NCBI GenBank assembly: GCA_024709685.1
Contig: JANJWF010000018.1
Location: forward strand, 1 to 33,912
Reading direction: 5' to 3'
Source of the DNA: Thiobacillus sp.
Lineage (GTDB): Bacteria > Pseudomonadota > Gammaproteobacteria > Burkholderiales > Thiobacillaceae
DNA: 33,912 bases
Part shown: in pieces, positions 18,957-26,848 of the stretch
Position numbering within the stretch: position 1 is the first letter of the stretch
How the letters are laid out: every line of letters starts with the position of its first letter
Program-made: the position numbers and the translations under genes
Notes under the pieces: generated by a model
Database searches by the model: none
Told to the model about the DNA's origin: nothing
Seen by the model: only the letters and a program-made list of their open reading frames with translations

Positions 18957-19520
18957 TTAATAATCTACTGATGGTGCATCGGGGTTCAAAGCGTAAATCG
19001 CGGGCAGGTTGCGCCACAGCCCGTAAGCGTCCATGCCGCAGCCGAACACGTAGCGGTCGGGCACGTCGAGCCCCACGAAATCGGCCCGCACTGGTTTGGC
19101 GAGGCCGTTTGCCTTGTCGGTGAGCACCGCACTCCACACCCGCGCCGCGCCCATGCCCAGCAGCTTGTCGCGGATCGCCGCCAGTGTTTCCCCCTCGTCG
19201 AGGATGTCGTCCAGAACCAGCACGTTGCGGCCGACCACGTTCTGCCCCGGCAACACCCGCCATTCCATCTCGCCGCCCCGGGTCGCGCCGCGATAGCGCG
19301 TCACGTGCAGGAAATCGAATTCCAGCGGGAAAACCAGCCGCGGCAACAGTTGTCCGGCAAACACCACCGCCCCGCCCATCACTGCCAGCACGAGCGGAAG
19401 CTCCTGACCCAGCGTCCGGGAAATTTCCCTTCCCAGGCGGTCGATCGCAGCCTGCACGGTCTCCGCAGACGCGACACATTCGGCATGGTCGAGCAGTTTT
19501 TGCGCTTGAACCGGCGTCAT
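18957..19520 (-). CDS. hpt: Hypoxanthine-guanine phosphoribosyltransferase
   Basis: Hpt converts hypoxanthine or guanine plus PRPP to IMP or GMP. The 187-aa protein carries the PRPP-binding loop VLVLDDILDEGETL (about 100-113, acidic residues Asp104, Asp105, Glu109), VMGGAVVFAG near 48-56, and the C-terminal GCGMDAYGLWRNLPAIYAL found in this family. The frame is open to 19796, but that extension runs into ampD and has no conserved features, so I use the ATG of MTPVQAQ at 19520. The ribosome binding site is weak. First gene of hpt-mtnP-rsuA-def. Confidence 0.92.
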   Translation of the reverse strand: MTPVQAQKLLDHAECVASAETVQAAIDRLGREISRTLGQELPLVLAVMGGAVVFAGQLLPRLVFPLEFDFLHVTRYRGATRGGEMEWRVLPGQNVVGRNVLVLDDILDEGETLAAIRDKLLGMGAARVWSAVLTDKANGLAKPVRADFVGLDVPDRYVFGCGMDAYGLWRNLPAIYALNPDAPSVDY

Positions 19521-19549
19521 GAGATGGGGCAGACTCGACAAAAGCCGGC

Positions 19550-19578
19550 AGTCTAAGCCCTCGGCGCCGATGTTTCCA
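19550..19578 (-). promoter_or_regulatory. Candidate promoter for hpt operon
   Basis: On the minus strand TGGAAA (19578-19573) and TAGACT (19555-19550) are 17 bases apart, a moderate sigma-70 match in the 88-base gap between the divergent hpt and ampD genes. No clear promoter for ampD is visible in the same gap. Confidence 0.35.
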
Positions 19579-19608
19579 GACTTTGCACCGGTCGAGTAAG
19601 CTTGCACC

Positions 19609-20169
19609 ATGTCTCTTCCCGCCCCATCTGCCCGCACCCTTGACGCCCTTGGCTGGCTGGCCGCAGCGCGCCGGATGCCGTCGCCCAATTGCGATGAGCG
19701 CCCGGAAGGGACGGCGATCAGGCTCATCGTCATCCACAACATCTCGTTGCCGCCGGGCGTGTTCGACGGCGACGCAGTCATTGATCTCTTCACCAACCGC
19801 CTCGACTGGGATGCGCACCCGTATTACCAGGGTATCCGCGGGCTCCGGGTCTCGGCACATTTCTTCATCCGCCGCGACGGCACGCTGATTCAGTTCGTGC
19901 CATGCGCGCTACGCGCGTGGCACGCTGGAGCATCGTGCTGGCTGGGAAACGAGCGCTGCAACGACTTTTCCATCGGCATCGAGCTCGAGGGCGCCGACGA
20001 CCTGCCTTTCACCGACGCCCAGTACGCGGCCCTGGCCCCGCTGGTCAAGCTGCTGAAACAGGCCTATCCCATCCAGGCGGTGGTCGGACACAGCGATATC
20101 GCACCGGGCCGCAAGACCGATCCAGGGCCACATTTCGCCTGGCAGCGGCTGGATGAGAACGTCGCCTGA
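19609..20169 (+). CDS. ampD: 1,6-anhydro-N-acetylmuramyl-L-alanine amidase
   Basis: AmpD is a cytoplasmic zinc amidase that cleaves the peptide from anhydro-muropeptides during peptidoglycan recycling; its loss derepresses AmpC in some bacteria. The 186-aa protein has the N-acetylmuramoyl-L-alanine amidase fold with zinc ligands His43 (VIHNISLPPG), His161 and Asp171 (GHSDIAPGRKTDPGPHF) and catalytic Lys169. No signal peptide is visible, which distinguishes it from the periplasmic AmiD type. Its last 17 bases overlap the start of the phospholipase D gene. Confidence 0.95.
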   Translation: MSLPAPSARTLDALGWLAAARRMPSPNCDERPEGTAIRLIVIHNISLPPGVFDGDAVIDLFTNRLDWDAHPYYQGIRGLRVSAHFFIRRDGTLIQFVPCALRAWHAGASCWLGNERCNDFSIGIELEGADDLPFTDAQYAALAPLVKLLKQAYPIQAVVGHSDIAPGRKTDPGPHFAWQRLDENVA

Positions 20170-21736
20170 CCCGCTCGCCAGCCTGGGGCTGGCAGCACTG
20201 CTGGCACTTTGCGGCTGCGCCCCCACGCTCGACATGAACGTCGAGCGGCCGCCGTCGCAGGCGAGCTCGAACCATGCCGACAGCCCCTTGAGGACACATC
20301 TGGCGGCGCGCATTCCTCCCGGCGAATCGGGTTTTTACCTGTTGCAGGACGGCCGCGCCGCGCTGGCCGCCCGGCTGGCACTGGCCCAGCGTGCCAGCCA
20401 CACGCTCGACATCCAGTATTACCTGTTCCACAACGACACCACTGGCAAGATGGTCGCCGCTTCCCTGCTGGCTGCTGCGGAACGCGGCGTGCGCGTGCGC
20501 CTGCTGGTCGACGACATTGACACTGCCGACAAGGAACTCGGGCTTGCCACGCTCAACGCCCACCCCAACATCGAAGTGCGGCTGTTCAATCCCTTTCATA
20601 CCCGCAGCACCAATCTGCTGGTCAAGGCCTGGCAGGCATTGCGCGAACGCGTCCGCCTCAATCGCCGCATGCACAACAAGGCCTTCATCGCCGACAACCA
20701 GATCGGCATCACCGGCGGCCGCAACATCGGCGACGAATACTTCGACGCGCACCACGACCTTGCGTTTGTCGACCTCGATATCATCGCTGCCGGCGCCATC
20801 GTGGATGCTCTGTCGCAATCGTTCGACCAGTACTGGAACAGCATCGCTGCGGTCCCTGCTGCTGCATTGCCGGTCAAGGCCGGTGAAGACCGGCTGGAAC
20901 GGGCCACCCAGTTCCTGCAGCGGTTCCGCGCCCAGCAACTCGACAGCGACTACGGCCGCGCGCTGACCTCGGCCGATCCCATTCCCAGGCTGCTGGCGGG
21001 CAACACCCGCTGGGTCGTGGCACCGGCCGACCTCATCGTCGACCCTCCTGAAAAAGTGCTCAAACGCAGCAAGTCGACCTCCAAGCTACTGATTGGCCAG
21101 CTCGCAGGGCTGGAAATCGACCCCCACCGGCGCGCCCTGATCGTCTCACCCTATTTCGTGCCGGGCATCACCGGCATGACCTATTTCGAGTACTGGCGCA
21201 GCCAGGGAGTGCAGGTCGACGTGCTGACCAACGCCTACGCTGCCAGCGACGTGCCGGTGGTGCATGCGGGCTACGCCAATTACCGCATCCCGCTGCTGGA
21301 AGCCGGCGTCAGCCTGTATGAGTTGAAGCCCCTCGCAGACCCCATCGGTGGCCGCCTGCGCGACCTCGGCAGCGGCTCGTCGCGGGCCAGCCTGCACGCC
21401 AAGGCCTTCGTGCTCGACGACGAACATGTGTTCATCGGCAGCTTCAACTTCGACCCGCGCTCGGCACGACTCAATACCGAAATGGGGCTGGTCATCCATT
21501 CCGCCGCACTTGCACACGAGGTCACCGCGATCGCCGAGCACGCCATGAGTCCCGAACGCAGTTACCAGCCACGGCTTGTCCGCGAAAAACCCGGCGAGAT
21601 CCTCACCAAACGACTGCAATGGCACGACGTCCATCAAGGCAATGCGCGCATCTTCGACGTTGAACCCGAAACCACGCCATTTCAGCGTGGCCTGCTGCGG
21701 CTGCTGCAGGCACTGCCGCTCGAGGAACACCTCTGA
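20153..21736 (+). CDS. Lipoprotein phospholipase D, cardiolipin synthase C type
   Basis: This 527-aa protein has a lipoprotein signal ending LCGC (lipid-anchored Cys22) and two phospholipase D HKD motifs, with H174-K176-D181 in MHNKAFIAD followed by GGRN, and H415-K417-D422 in LHAKAFVLDD followed by GSFNFDPRS. The sequence between and around them (LDIQYYLFHND, RVRLLVDDID) resembles ClsC/YmdC-type enzymes that make cardiolipin from phosphatidylethanolamine and phosphatidylglycerol. The lipobox suggests a membrane-anchored periplasmic enzyme. It overlaps ampD by 17 nt, so the two envelope genes are probably co-translated. Exact substrate is inferred; no clsB partner (ymdB-like) lies nearby. Confidence 0.85.
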   Translation: MRTSPDPLASLGLAALLALCGCAPTLDMNVERPPSQASSNHADSPLRTHLAARIPPGESGFYLLQDGRAALAARLALAQRASHTLDIQYYLFHNDTTGKMVAASLLAAAERGVRVRLLVDDIDTADKELGLATLNAHPNIEVRLFNPFHTRSTNLLVKAWQALRERVRLNRRMHNKAFIADNQIGITGGRNIGDEYFDAHHDLAFVDLDIIAAGAIVDALSQSFDQYWNSIAAVPAAALPVKAGEDRLERATQFLQRFRAQQLDSDYGRALTSADPIPRLLAGNTRWVVAPADLIVDPPEKVLKRSKSTSKLLIGQLAGLEIDPHRRALIVSPYFVPGITGMTYFEYWRSQGVQVDVLTNAYAASDVPVVHAGYANYRIPLLEAGVSLYELKPLADPIGGRLRDLGSGSSRASLHAKAFVLDDEHVFIGSFNFDPRSARLNTEMGLVIHSAALAHEVTAIAEHAMSPERSYQPRLVREKPGEILTKRLQWHDVHQGNARIFDVEPETTPFQRGLLRLLQALPLEEHL

Positions 21737-21743
21737 GGCAAGG

Positions 21744-21749
21744 TAAAAT
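21744..21749 (+). promoter_or_regulatory. Candidate -10 element for purT
   Basis: TAAAAT lies 27 bases before the purT ATG in the 40-base gap after the phospholipase gene. No convincing -35 is present. Weak evidence only. Confidence 0.3.
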
Positions 21750-21776
21750 CCCGCTTTTGTTTCCAGGACCTCGGCC

Positions 21777-22973
21777 ATGCGCCTCGGCACCCCGCTATCC
21801 CCCACTGCCACGCGCGTCATGCTGCTGGGTGCGGGCGAACTCGGCAAGGAAGTCATCATCGCTCTGCAGCGCCTGGGCGTCGAAGTCATCGCCGTCGATC
21901 GCTATGAAAACGCCCCGGGCCATCAGGTCGCGCACCGTGCACATGTGGTCGACATGAGCGACGGGGCGGCGCTGCGCGCAGTGATCGAAGCGGAAAAACC
22001 TCATCTCGTAGTACCGGAAATCGAGGCCATCGCCACCGAAACCCTGCTCGAGATTGAATCCGCCGGACTCACCGAAGTCATTCCGACGGCGCGTGCGGCC
22101 CATCTCACCATGAACCGCGAGGGTATCCGCCGGCTGGCTGCAGAGATCCTGAATCTGCCTACCTCACCCTACGTATTCGCCGACAGCCTCGCCGAAATGA
22201 GCGCTGCCGCCGATCAGCTTGGCTACCCGGTGATCGTCAAGCCGGTAATGTCATCGTCCGGCAAGGGGCAATCCTGGGTGAAGGGCGTCAGCGAGCTGCA
22301 GGCGGCCTGGGAGTATGCCGCCCGCGGTGGGCGTGTGGACAGGGGCCGCGTCATCGTCGAGGGAGTGATCGACTTCGATTACGAGATCACGCTGCTGACC
22401 GTTCGTTCGCGTGGCGTTTCGGGAGAGGTCGAGACGCATTTCTGCGATCCGATCGGCCACCTCCAGGTAGAGGGTGATTATGTCGAATCTTGGCAGCCTC
22501 AGCCGATGTCGGCCGTCGCACTGAAGCGCGCGCAGGAAATCGCCACCGCCGTCACCGGCAACCTCGGCGGCCGCGGGATCTTCGGCGTCGAACTGTTCGT
22601 CAAGGACGACATGGTGTGGTTCTCCGAAGTCAGCCCGCGCCCGCACGACACCGGTATGGTAACCATGGCCACCCAGCGGCTGAATGAATTCGAACTTCAT
22701 GCGCGCGCGATTCTCGGTCTGCCGGTGAACGTGGGCCTGCGCGAACCCGGCGCCTCGGCGGTGGTCTACGGCAGCATGGAGGCAACCGCTATCGCCTTCG
22801 ACGGCGTCGCCGATGCACTCGCCATCCCCGGCACCGAACTGCGTCTGTTCGGCAAGCCCGAGGCCTTCATCCGCCGCCGTATGGGGGTCGCGCTCGCCAC
22901 CGCGGACACCACTGATATCGCCCGCAGCCGCGCCAGGGCCGCAGCTGCATACATCAAACCCGTAAGAGTGTAA
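21777..22973 (+). CDS. purT: Formate-dependent GAR transformylase (PurT)
   Basis: PurT uses formate and ATP to formylate glycinamide ribonucleotide, a folate-independent route for step three of purine synthesis. The 398-aa ATP-grasp protein begins with the PreATP-grasp segment [13 protein letters not shown] (14-26), continues with VPEIEAIAT (about 79-87), the ATP-grasp core [15 protein letters not shown] (about 151-165), and the metal-binding [13 protein letters not shown] near 283-295, all diagnostic. The globin gene begins two bases after its stop, so they are probably co-transcribed. Confidence 0.96.
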   Translation: MRLGTPLSPTATRVMLLGAGELGKEVIIALQRLGVEVIAVDRYENAPGHQVAHRAHVVDMSDGAALRAVIEAEKPHLVVPEIEAIATETLLEIESAGLTEVIPTARAAHLTMNREGIRRLAAEILNLPTSPYVFADSLAEMSAAADQLGYPVIVKPVMSSSGKGQSWVKGVSELQAAWEYAARGGRVDRGRVIVEGVIDFDYEITLLTVRSRGVSGEVETHFCDPIGHLQVEGDYVESWQPQPMSAVALKRAQEIATAVTGNLGGRGIFGVELFVKDDMVWFSEVSPRPHDTGMVTMATQRLNEFELHARAILGLPVNVGLREPGASAVVYGSMEATAIAFDGVADALAIPGTELRLFGKPEAFIRRRMGVALATADTTDIARSRARAAAAYIKPVRV

Positions 22974-22975
22974 GC

Positions 22976-23356
22976 ATGCAGACCCATTACGAACGCCTCG
23001 GCGGCAGCGACACCCTCCGCAAGCTGGTCGACCGCTTCTACGACCTGATGGACGAGGATCCCGACTACTACGGTATCCGCAAGCTGCACCCGGCCGATCT
23101 CACCGAATCGCGCAACAAGCTTGTCTGGTTCCTCTCCGGCTGGACCGGCGGGCCGCCGGAATATAGCGATCGCTTCGGCCACCCGTTTCTGCGCCGTCGC
23201 CACCTGCCCTTCGCCGTAGGCGTTGCCGAGCGCGACCAGTGGATGGCCTGCATGACCCGCGCGATGCAGGATGTGGGGGTGGACGCCGCCATGCGGCAGG
23301 AGCTGGGCGCCGCACTCTTCAAGACCGCCGATTTCATGCGCAACCAGCCGGAATGA
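22976..23356 (+). CDS. Group II truncated haemoglobin
   Basis: This 126-aa protein is a 2-over-2 haem protein of the trHbO-like group II family, which bind oxygen or act in NO and peroxide chemistry. Visible features are YERLGGSDTLRKLVDRFYDLM (residues 5-25, with Tyr22 at the likely B10 position), the proximal His76 in LRRRHLPFAVG, and Trp89 at the group II position G8 in RDQWMACM. Length is typical. The gene starts two bases after purT and its stop overlaps the next gene by four bases. Why it sits with purT is unknown. Confidence 0.9.
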   Translation: MQTHYERLGGSDTLRKLVDRFYDLMDEDPDYYGIRKLHPADLTESRNKLVWFLSGWTGGPPEYSDRFGHPFLRRRHLPFAVGVAERDQWMACMTRAMQDVGVDAAMRQELGAALFKTADFMRNQPE

Positions 23357-24615
23357 TCATGAAGCGGTTCATCGGCTGGAGTGTGCTGTTTGCGGTACTG
23401 GCGGGCGTCACCGTGCTGCCATGGCTGCTGCTCGACTCCGCGCCGGCGATCGAGCCGCCCGCTGAACTTCGCCGTACCGAGCTTGCCTGGGTCAAGGCCC
23501 TGTTCCTGAAGCATGACCCGCGTCAGCAACCCCCCGACGTGATTCACAGCATCCAGCTCGACGAGGACGAGCTCAACCGCCTGCTCAATTACGCGGTCGA
23601 ACTGCGCCAGGTCAGCGGCATTGCGGCGGAGCTCACCCCCGGAACGGCAACGCTCACCGCCACCCTCGCGGTCCCGCGCAATCCGTTCGGCCGCTACCTC
23701 AACCTTACGGCCGAAGTCGCCGAGGCACCCGGCGGCATCCGCATCCAGCACCTGCAACTGGGCAGCCTGCCGCTGCCGAGCGTGCTGGCAGACGGGATGG
23801 CGCGCCTGGTACACCGCTGGCTGCGCCGCGACGAAACCTATGCCACGCTGTCCGATGCCTTTTCGCGGGTGAATTTCGGCGAGAACCAGGCCACGCTCGA
23901 CTACCGCTGGCGTCCCGAACTGCTGACACGGCTGGAACGAAAAAGCGCCGAGCTGCTGATCGCGCCCGAACACCAGGCGCGCATGCTGAACTATGCCGGG
24001 CAACTGGACGCCTTGCTGAAACACCACCCGCGCGACAGCACCGTGCCGCTGGCAAGCGTCGTCGCGCCACTGTTTGCCCACGCGCAAGCGAGCGGCGGCG
24101 ACGCGGCCGAGGAAAACCGCGCCGCACTCACCGCACTGGCCGCCTACCTCTCCGGCATCAGCCTGCCCAGGCTGCTGGAAGGCGACAGCCCGTCGATCCG
24201 CCGTGCACCGCGGGTGCTGCTGTCGCTGCATGGGCGGCGCGACTTTGCCGAACACTTCATGATCTCGGCCGCGCTGGCTGTAAACGGCGGCAGCCGGCTG
24301 GCAAACGCCATCGGACTCGTCAAGGAGGAAGAAGACGCCACCCGAGGCTCGGGTTTCAGCTTCACCGATGTCGCCGCCAACCGTGCCGGCGTCAGGCTGG
24401 GAGAACGCGCCACCGGCGAAGCCGCCCTGCGCGTGCAGCGCATGCTGGCCGCTGCACGCAGCGACACGGACCTGCTGCCGGACTTCCGCGACCTGCCGGA
24501 ATACATGCCCGAGCCCGAATTCGACCGCCGCTTCGGCCCGGTGGACGGACCGCGCTATCGGCAGATCGTCGATTCCATCGATGCCCGGCTGGCCGCACAT
24601 CCGCTCGTCCGATAG
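23353..24615 (+). CDS. Membrane-anchored protein of unknown function
   Basis: I do not recognise this 420-aa protein. It starts with a short basic segment and one hydrophobic helix (about residues 5-27, FIGWSVLFAVLAGVTVLPWL), so it is probably an inner-membrane anchored protein with a large periplasmic domain; a signal peptide is the alternative. The rest is soluble and mostly helical, with a beta-like stretch near 85-130 (LTPGTATLTATLAVP). No cysteine pairs or known catalytic motif are evident. I chose the ATG at 23353, which overlaps the globin stop (ATGA); an ATG at 23359 is equally good. Coupling to the haemoglobin suggests a shared role. Confidence 0.8.
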   Translation: MIMKRFIGWSVLFAVLAGVTVLPWLLLDSAPAIEPPAELRRTELAWVKALFLKHDPRQQPPDVIHSIQLDEDELNRLLNYAVELRQVSGIAAELTPGTATLTATLAVPRNPFGRYLNLTAEVAEAPGGIRIQHLQLGSLPLPSVLADGMARLVHRWLRRDETYATLSDAFSRVNFGENQATLDYRWRPELLTRLERKSAELLIAPEHQARMLNYAGQLDALLKHHPRDSTVPLASVVAPLFAHAQASGGDAAEENRAALTALAAYLSGISLPRLLEGDSPSIRRAPRVLLSLHGRRDFAEHFMISAALAVNGGSRLANAIGLVKEEEDATRGSGFSFTDVAANRAGVRLGERATGEAALRVQRMLAAARSDTDLLPDFRDLPEYMPEPEFDRRFGPVDGPRYRQIVDSIDARLAAHPLVR

Positions 24616-24629
24616 ACAAACGATAACCG

Positions 24630-24638
24630 TGCTACAAT
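24630..24638 (+). promoter_or_regulatory. Extended -10 promoter for typA
   Basis: TGC followed by TACAAT gives a perfect extended -10 arrangement (TGn then the hexamer). A -35 match is poor (TAGACA at 24613-24618 is too close, 14 bases). The expected start near 24645 lies before the inverted-repeat element, so the element would be transcribed as part of a leader of roughly 290 nt. Confidence 0.5.
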
Positions 24639-24662
24639 AGCGGGTTTTCCGCAATCCGGCTT

Positions 24663-24694
24663 AGAGCCTATCTCAGCAGAAACCATGCCCCGCG
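24663..24694 (+). repeat. Left terminal inverted repeat
   Basis: Begins agagcctatctcag and ends ccccgcg. It pairs with the right copy at 29 of 32 positions. One of the three differences gives a G-U pair in RNA, leaving two mismatches. Confidence 0.8.
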
Positions 24695-24898
24695 TTTGGG
24701 CCAGGATCGGATGGATGCAAGGCGCAGTGCGCCGGCAAGGGTTGTTCCCTTGCCAAGCGCTGCAACGCCGCAGACACCGATTCTGGCCCCAACCCGAAGG
24801 GCCTGTTGTCTGCGGGCACATGGCCGCGTTACGGGTCGCTCATTTGGAATGACCAAACTTCGCTCCCCGCGTCTTGCCCTGCACCCGCAGGCAACCGG

Positions 24899-24930
24899 CG
24901 CGGGGTATGGTTTCTACTGAAATAGGCTCT
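24899..24930 (-). repeat. Right terminal inverted repeat
   Basis: Reverse complement begins agagcctatttcag and ends ccccgcg. It ends five bases before the typA ATG and contains the only plausible ribosome binding site, AGG at 24924-24926. Confidence 0.8.
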
Positions 24931-24935
24931 CAATC

Positions 24936-26768
24936 ATGTCCCGCAAGCTTCGCAACATCGCCATCATCGCGCACGTCGACCATGGCAAGACCACGCTGGT
25001 CGACCAACTCCTCAGACAATCCGGCACCTTCCGCGACAACGAAGCGGTCGACGAGCGGGTGATGGACTCCGGCGACATCGAAAAGGAACGCGGCATCACG
25101 ATCCTGGCGAAGAACACCGCGATCACCTACGGCGACACCCACATCAACATCGTCGACACCCCCGGCCACGCAGACTTCGGCGGCGAAGTCGAGCGCGTGC
25201 TCGGCATGGTCGACGGCGTGGTGCTGCTGGTCGACGCGGTCGAAGGCCCGATGCCGCAGACGCGCTTCGTCACCAAGAAAGCACTCGCGCTCGGCCTGCG
25301 CCCGATCGTCGTGATCAACAAGGTCGACCGCCCCGGTTCGCGCCCCGACTGGGTCGTCGACCAGACCTTCGACCTGTTCGACAAGCTCGGCGCCACCGAT
25401 GCGCAGCTCGACTTCCCCATCATCTACGCGTCCGGCCTCAACGGCTGGGCCTGCCTCGATCTCAAGGACGCGCCCTCGCATGGCGGCAGCGCATCCGACA
25501 TGGTGCCGCTGTTCGAGACCGTGCTGTCGCACGTCCCCACCCCGCCCGGCTCCGCCGACGCGCCGCTGCAACTGCAAATCGCCGCACTCGACTATTCGAC
25601 CTATACCGGCCGCCTCGGCGTCGGCCGCGTGCTGAACGGCCGCATCAGGCCCGGCATGCAGGTCGCGGTGATGAACCATGAGGAGCAGGTGGCGACCGGC
25701 CGCATCAACCAGGTGCTCGGCTTCAAGGGCCTCGAGCGCGTGCCGGTGGACGAGGCCGAAGCCGGCGACATTATCATCATCTCGGGCCTCGACGACATCG
25801 GCATCGGCGTCACCATCTGCGACAAGGACAACCCAACCGGCCTGCCGGTGCTCGCAGTCGACGAACCGACGCTGACCATGGACTTCATGGTGAATACCTC
25901 GCCGCTCGCCGGCACCGAAGGCAAGTTCGTCACCAGCCGCCAGATCCGCGACCGCCTCAACAAGGAACTCTTGACCAACGTTGCGCTGCGGGTCGACGAG
26001 ACCGGGGACGCCGACGTGTTCCGTGTCTCCGGTCGTGGCGAACTGCACCTGACCATCCTGCTGGAAAACATGCGCCGCGAAGGCTTCGAAATGGCGGTGG
26101 CAAAACCGCGCGTGGTGTACAAGGACATCGACGGCGAAAAGTGCGAGCCGTACGAAAACCTCAGCATCGACCTGGAAGACGAGCACCAGGGCGGCGTGAT
26201 GGAAGAGATCGGCCGCCGTCGCGGCGAGCTCACCAACATGGAATCCGATGGCCGCGGCCGTACCCGCCTCGAATACCACATTCCGGCGCGCGGCCTGATC
26301 GGCTTCCAGTCGGACTTCATGACCATGACCCGCGGCACCGGCCTGATGAGCCACGTGTTCGATGACTACGGTCCGGTCAAGGCAGATCTGCCCGGCCGCC
26401 ACAACGGTGTGCTGGTGTCGCAGGACAATGGCGAGGCCGTGGCCTACGCGCTGTGGAAACTGGAAGACCGCGGCCGCATGTTTGTCGCACCCGGCGACAA
26501 ACTGTACGAAGGCATGATCATCGGTATCCACAGCCGCGACAACGACCTCGTGGTCAATCCGATCAAGGGCAAGCAGTTGACCAACGTGCGCGCCTCCGGT
26601 ACGGACGAGGCGGTGCGCCTGACCACCCCGATCAAGCTCACGCTCGAGTCCGCGGTGGAGTTCATCGATGACGATGAACTCGTCGAGATTACGCCGAAGT
26701 CGATTCGCATCCGCAAGCGCCACCTGCAGGAACACGAGCGCAAGCGCGCCAACCGCGCGGCGGCGTAG
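24936..26768 (+). CDS. typA: Ribosome-associated GTPase TypA/BipA
   Basis: BipA is a translational GTPase of the EF-G group that binds the 70S ribosome and aids 50S assembly, mainly at low temperature and under stress. The 610-aa protein has G1 AHVDHGKTT (12-20), G2 region RGITI (52-56), G3 DTPGH (74-78) and G4 NKVD (128-131). Domains II, III and V and the BipA-specific C-terminal region follow ([34 protein letters not shown]). The ribosome binding site is weak and lies inside the right inverted repeat of the upstream element. A strong terminator follows. Confidence 0.97.
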   Translation: MSRKLRNIAIIAHVDHGKTTLVDQLLRQSGTFRDNEAVDERVMDSGDIEKERGITILAKNTAITYGDTHINIVDTPGHADFGGEVERVLGMVDGVVLLVDAVEGPMPQTRFVTKKALALGLRPIVVINKVDRPGSRPDWVVDQTFDLFDKLGATDAQLDFPIIYASGLNGWACLDLKDAPSHGGSASDMVPLFETVLSHVPTPPGSADAPLQLQIAALDYSTYTGRLGVGRVLNGRIRPGMQVAVMNHEEQVATGRINQVLGFKGLERVPVDEAEAGDIIIISGLDDIGIGVTICDKDNPTGLPVLAVDEPTLTMDFMVNTSPLAGTEGKFVTSRQIRDRLNKELLTNVALRVDETGDADVFRVSGRGELHLTILLENMRREGFEMAVAKPRVVYKDIDGEKCEPYENLSIDLEDEHQGGVMEEIGRRRGELTNMESDGRGRTRLEYHIPARGLIGFQSDFMTMTRGTGLMSHVFDDYGPVKADLPGRHNGVLVSQDNGEAVAYALWKLEDRGRMFVAPGDKLYEGMIIGIHSRDNDLVVNPIKGKQLTNVRASGTDEAVRLTTPIKLTLESAVEFIDDDELVEITPKSIRIRKRHLQEHERKRANRAAA

Positions 26769-26795
26769 AGATCGACTCCGCACTGCAGCACAAGG

Positions 26796-26821
26796 AAACC
26801 CGGCCTCGTCCGGGTTTTTTT
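26796..26821 (+). terminator. Rho-independent terminator after typA
   Basis: AAACCCGG, a six-base loop, then CCGGGTTT form an 8-bp stem followed by more T residues to 26821. It begins 27 bases after the typA stop and separates typA from rmuC. Confidence 0.9.
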
Positions 26822-26835
26822 GCGCCCACCGCAGG

Positions 26836-26841
26836 TAGAAT
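26836..26841 (+). promoter_or_regulatory. Candidate -10 element for rmuC
   Basis: TAGAAT lies only seven bases before the rmuC ATG, so a transcript from it would be leaderless or nearly so. There is no clear -35, and the -35 position falls in the typA terminator. Weak evidence. Confidence 0.25.
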
Positions 26842-26848
26842 CGGGGTC

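Larger units (their letters stand above)
24663..24930. mobile_element. MITE-like palindromic element in the typA leader
   Basis: A 268-bp segment is bounded by 32-bp inverted repeats with three mismatches (see the two repeat entries). It has nested internal complementarity: TGGGCCAGGATCGG against a near copy CCGATTCTGGCCCCA on the other side, and at the centre a perfect 8-bp stem GGCAAGGG / CCCTTGCC around a short loop (about 24733-24754). The segment to the right of the inner palindrome (about 24800-24898) is not part of it. There is no transposase frame. CAATC occurs just after the right end and again six bases before the left end, a possible but shifted target duplication. It fills nearly all of the 320-base gap between the 420-aa gene and typA. 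Confidence 0.7.

Noticed and set aside
17408-19123. A 571-codon plus-strand frame opposite def, rsuA and mtnP
   Set aside because: Crosses three well-supported minus-strand genes and their junctions.
19521-19796. N-terminal extension of hpt by 92 codons
   Set aside because: It would run under the start of ampD, has no family resemblance, and the ATG at 19520 gives a normal 187-aa enzyme.
24696-24920. A 74-codon frame inside the inverted-repeat element
   Set aside because: It follows the palindrome, has no ribosome binding site, and the translation has no recognisable character.
24930-26783. A 617-codon open frame on the minus strand opposite typA
   Set aside because: It is exactly antisense to a fully conserved GTPase gene. 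GC-rich codon bias leaves long open antisense frames, and the translation has no recognisable domain.
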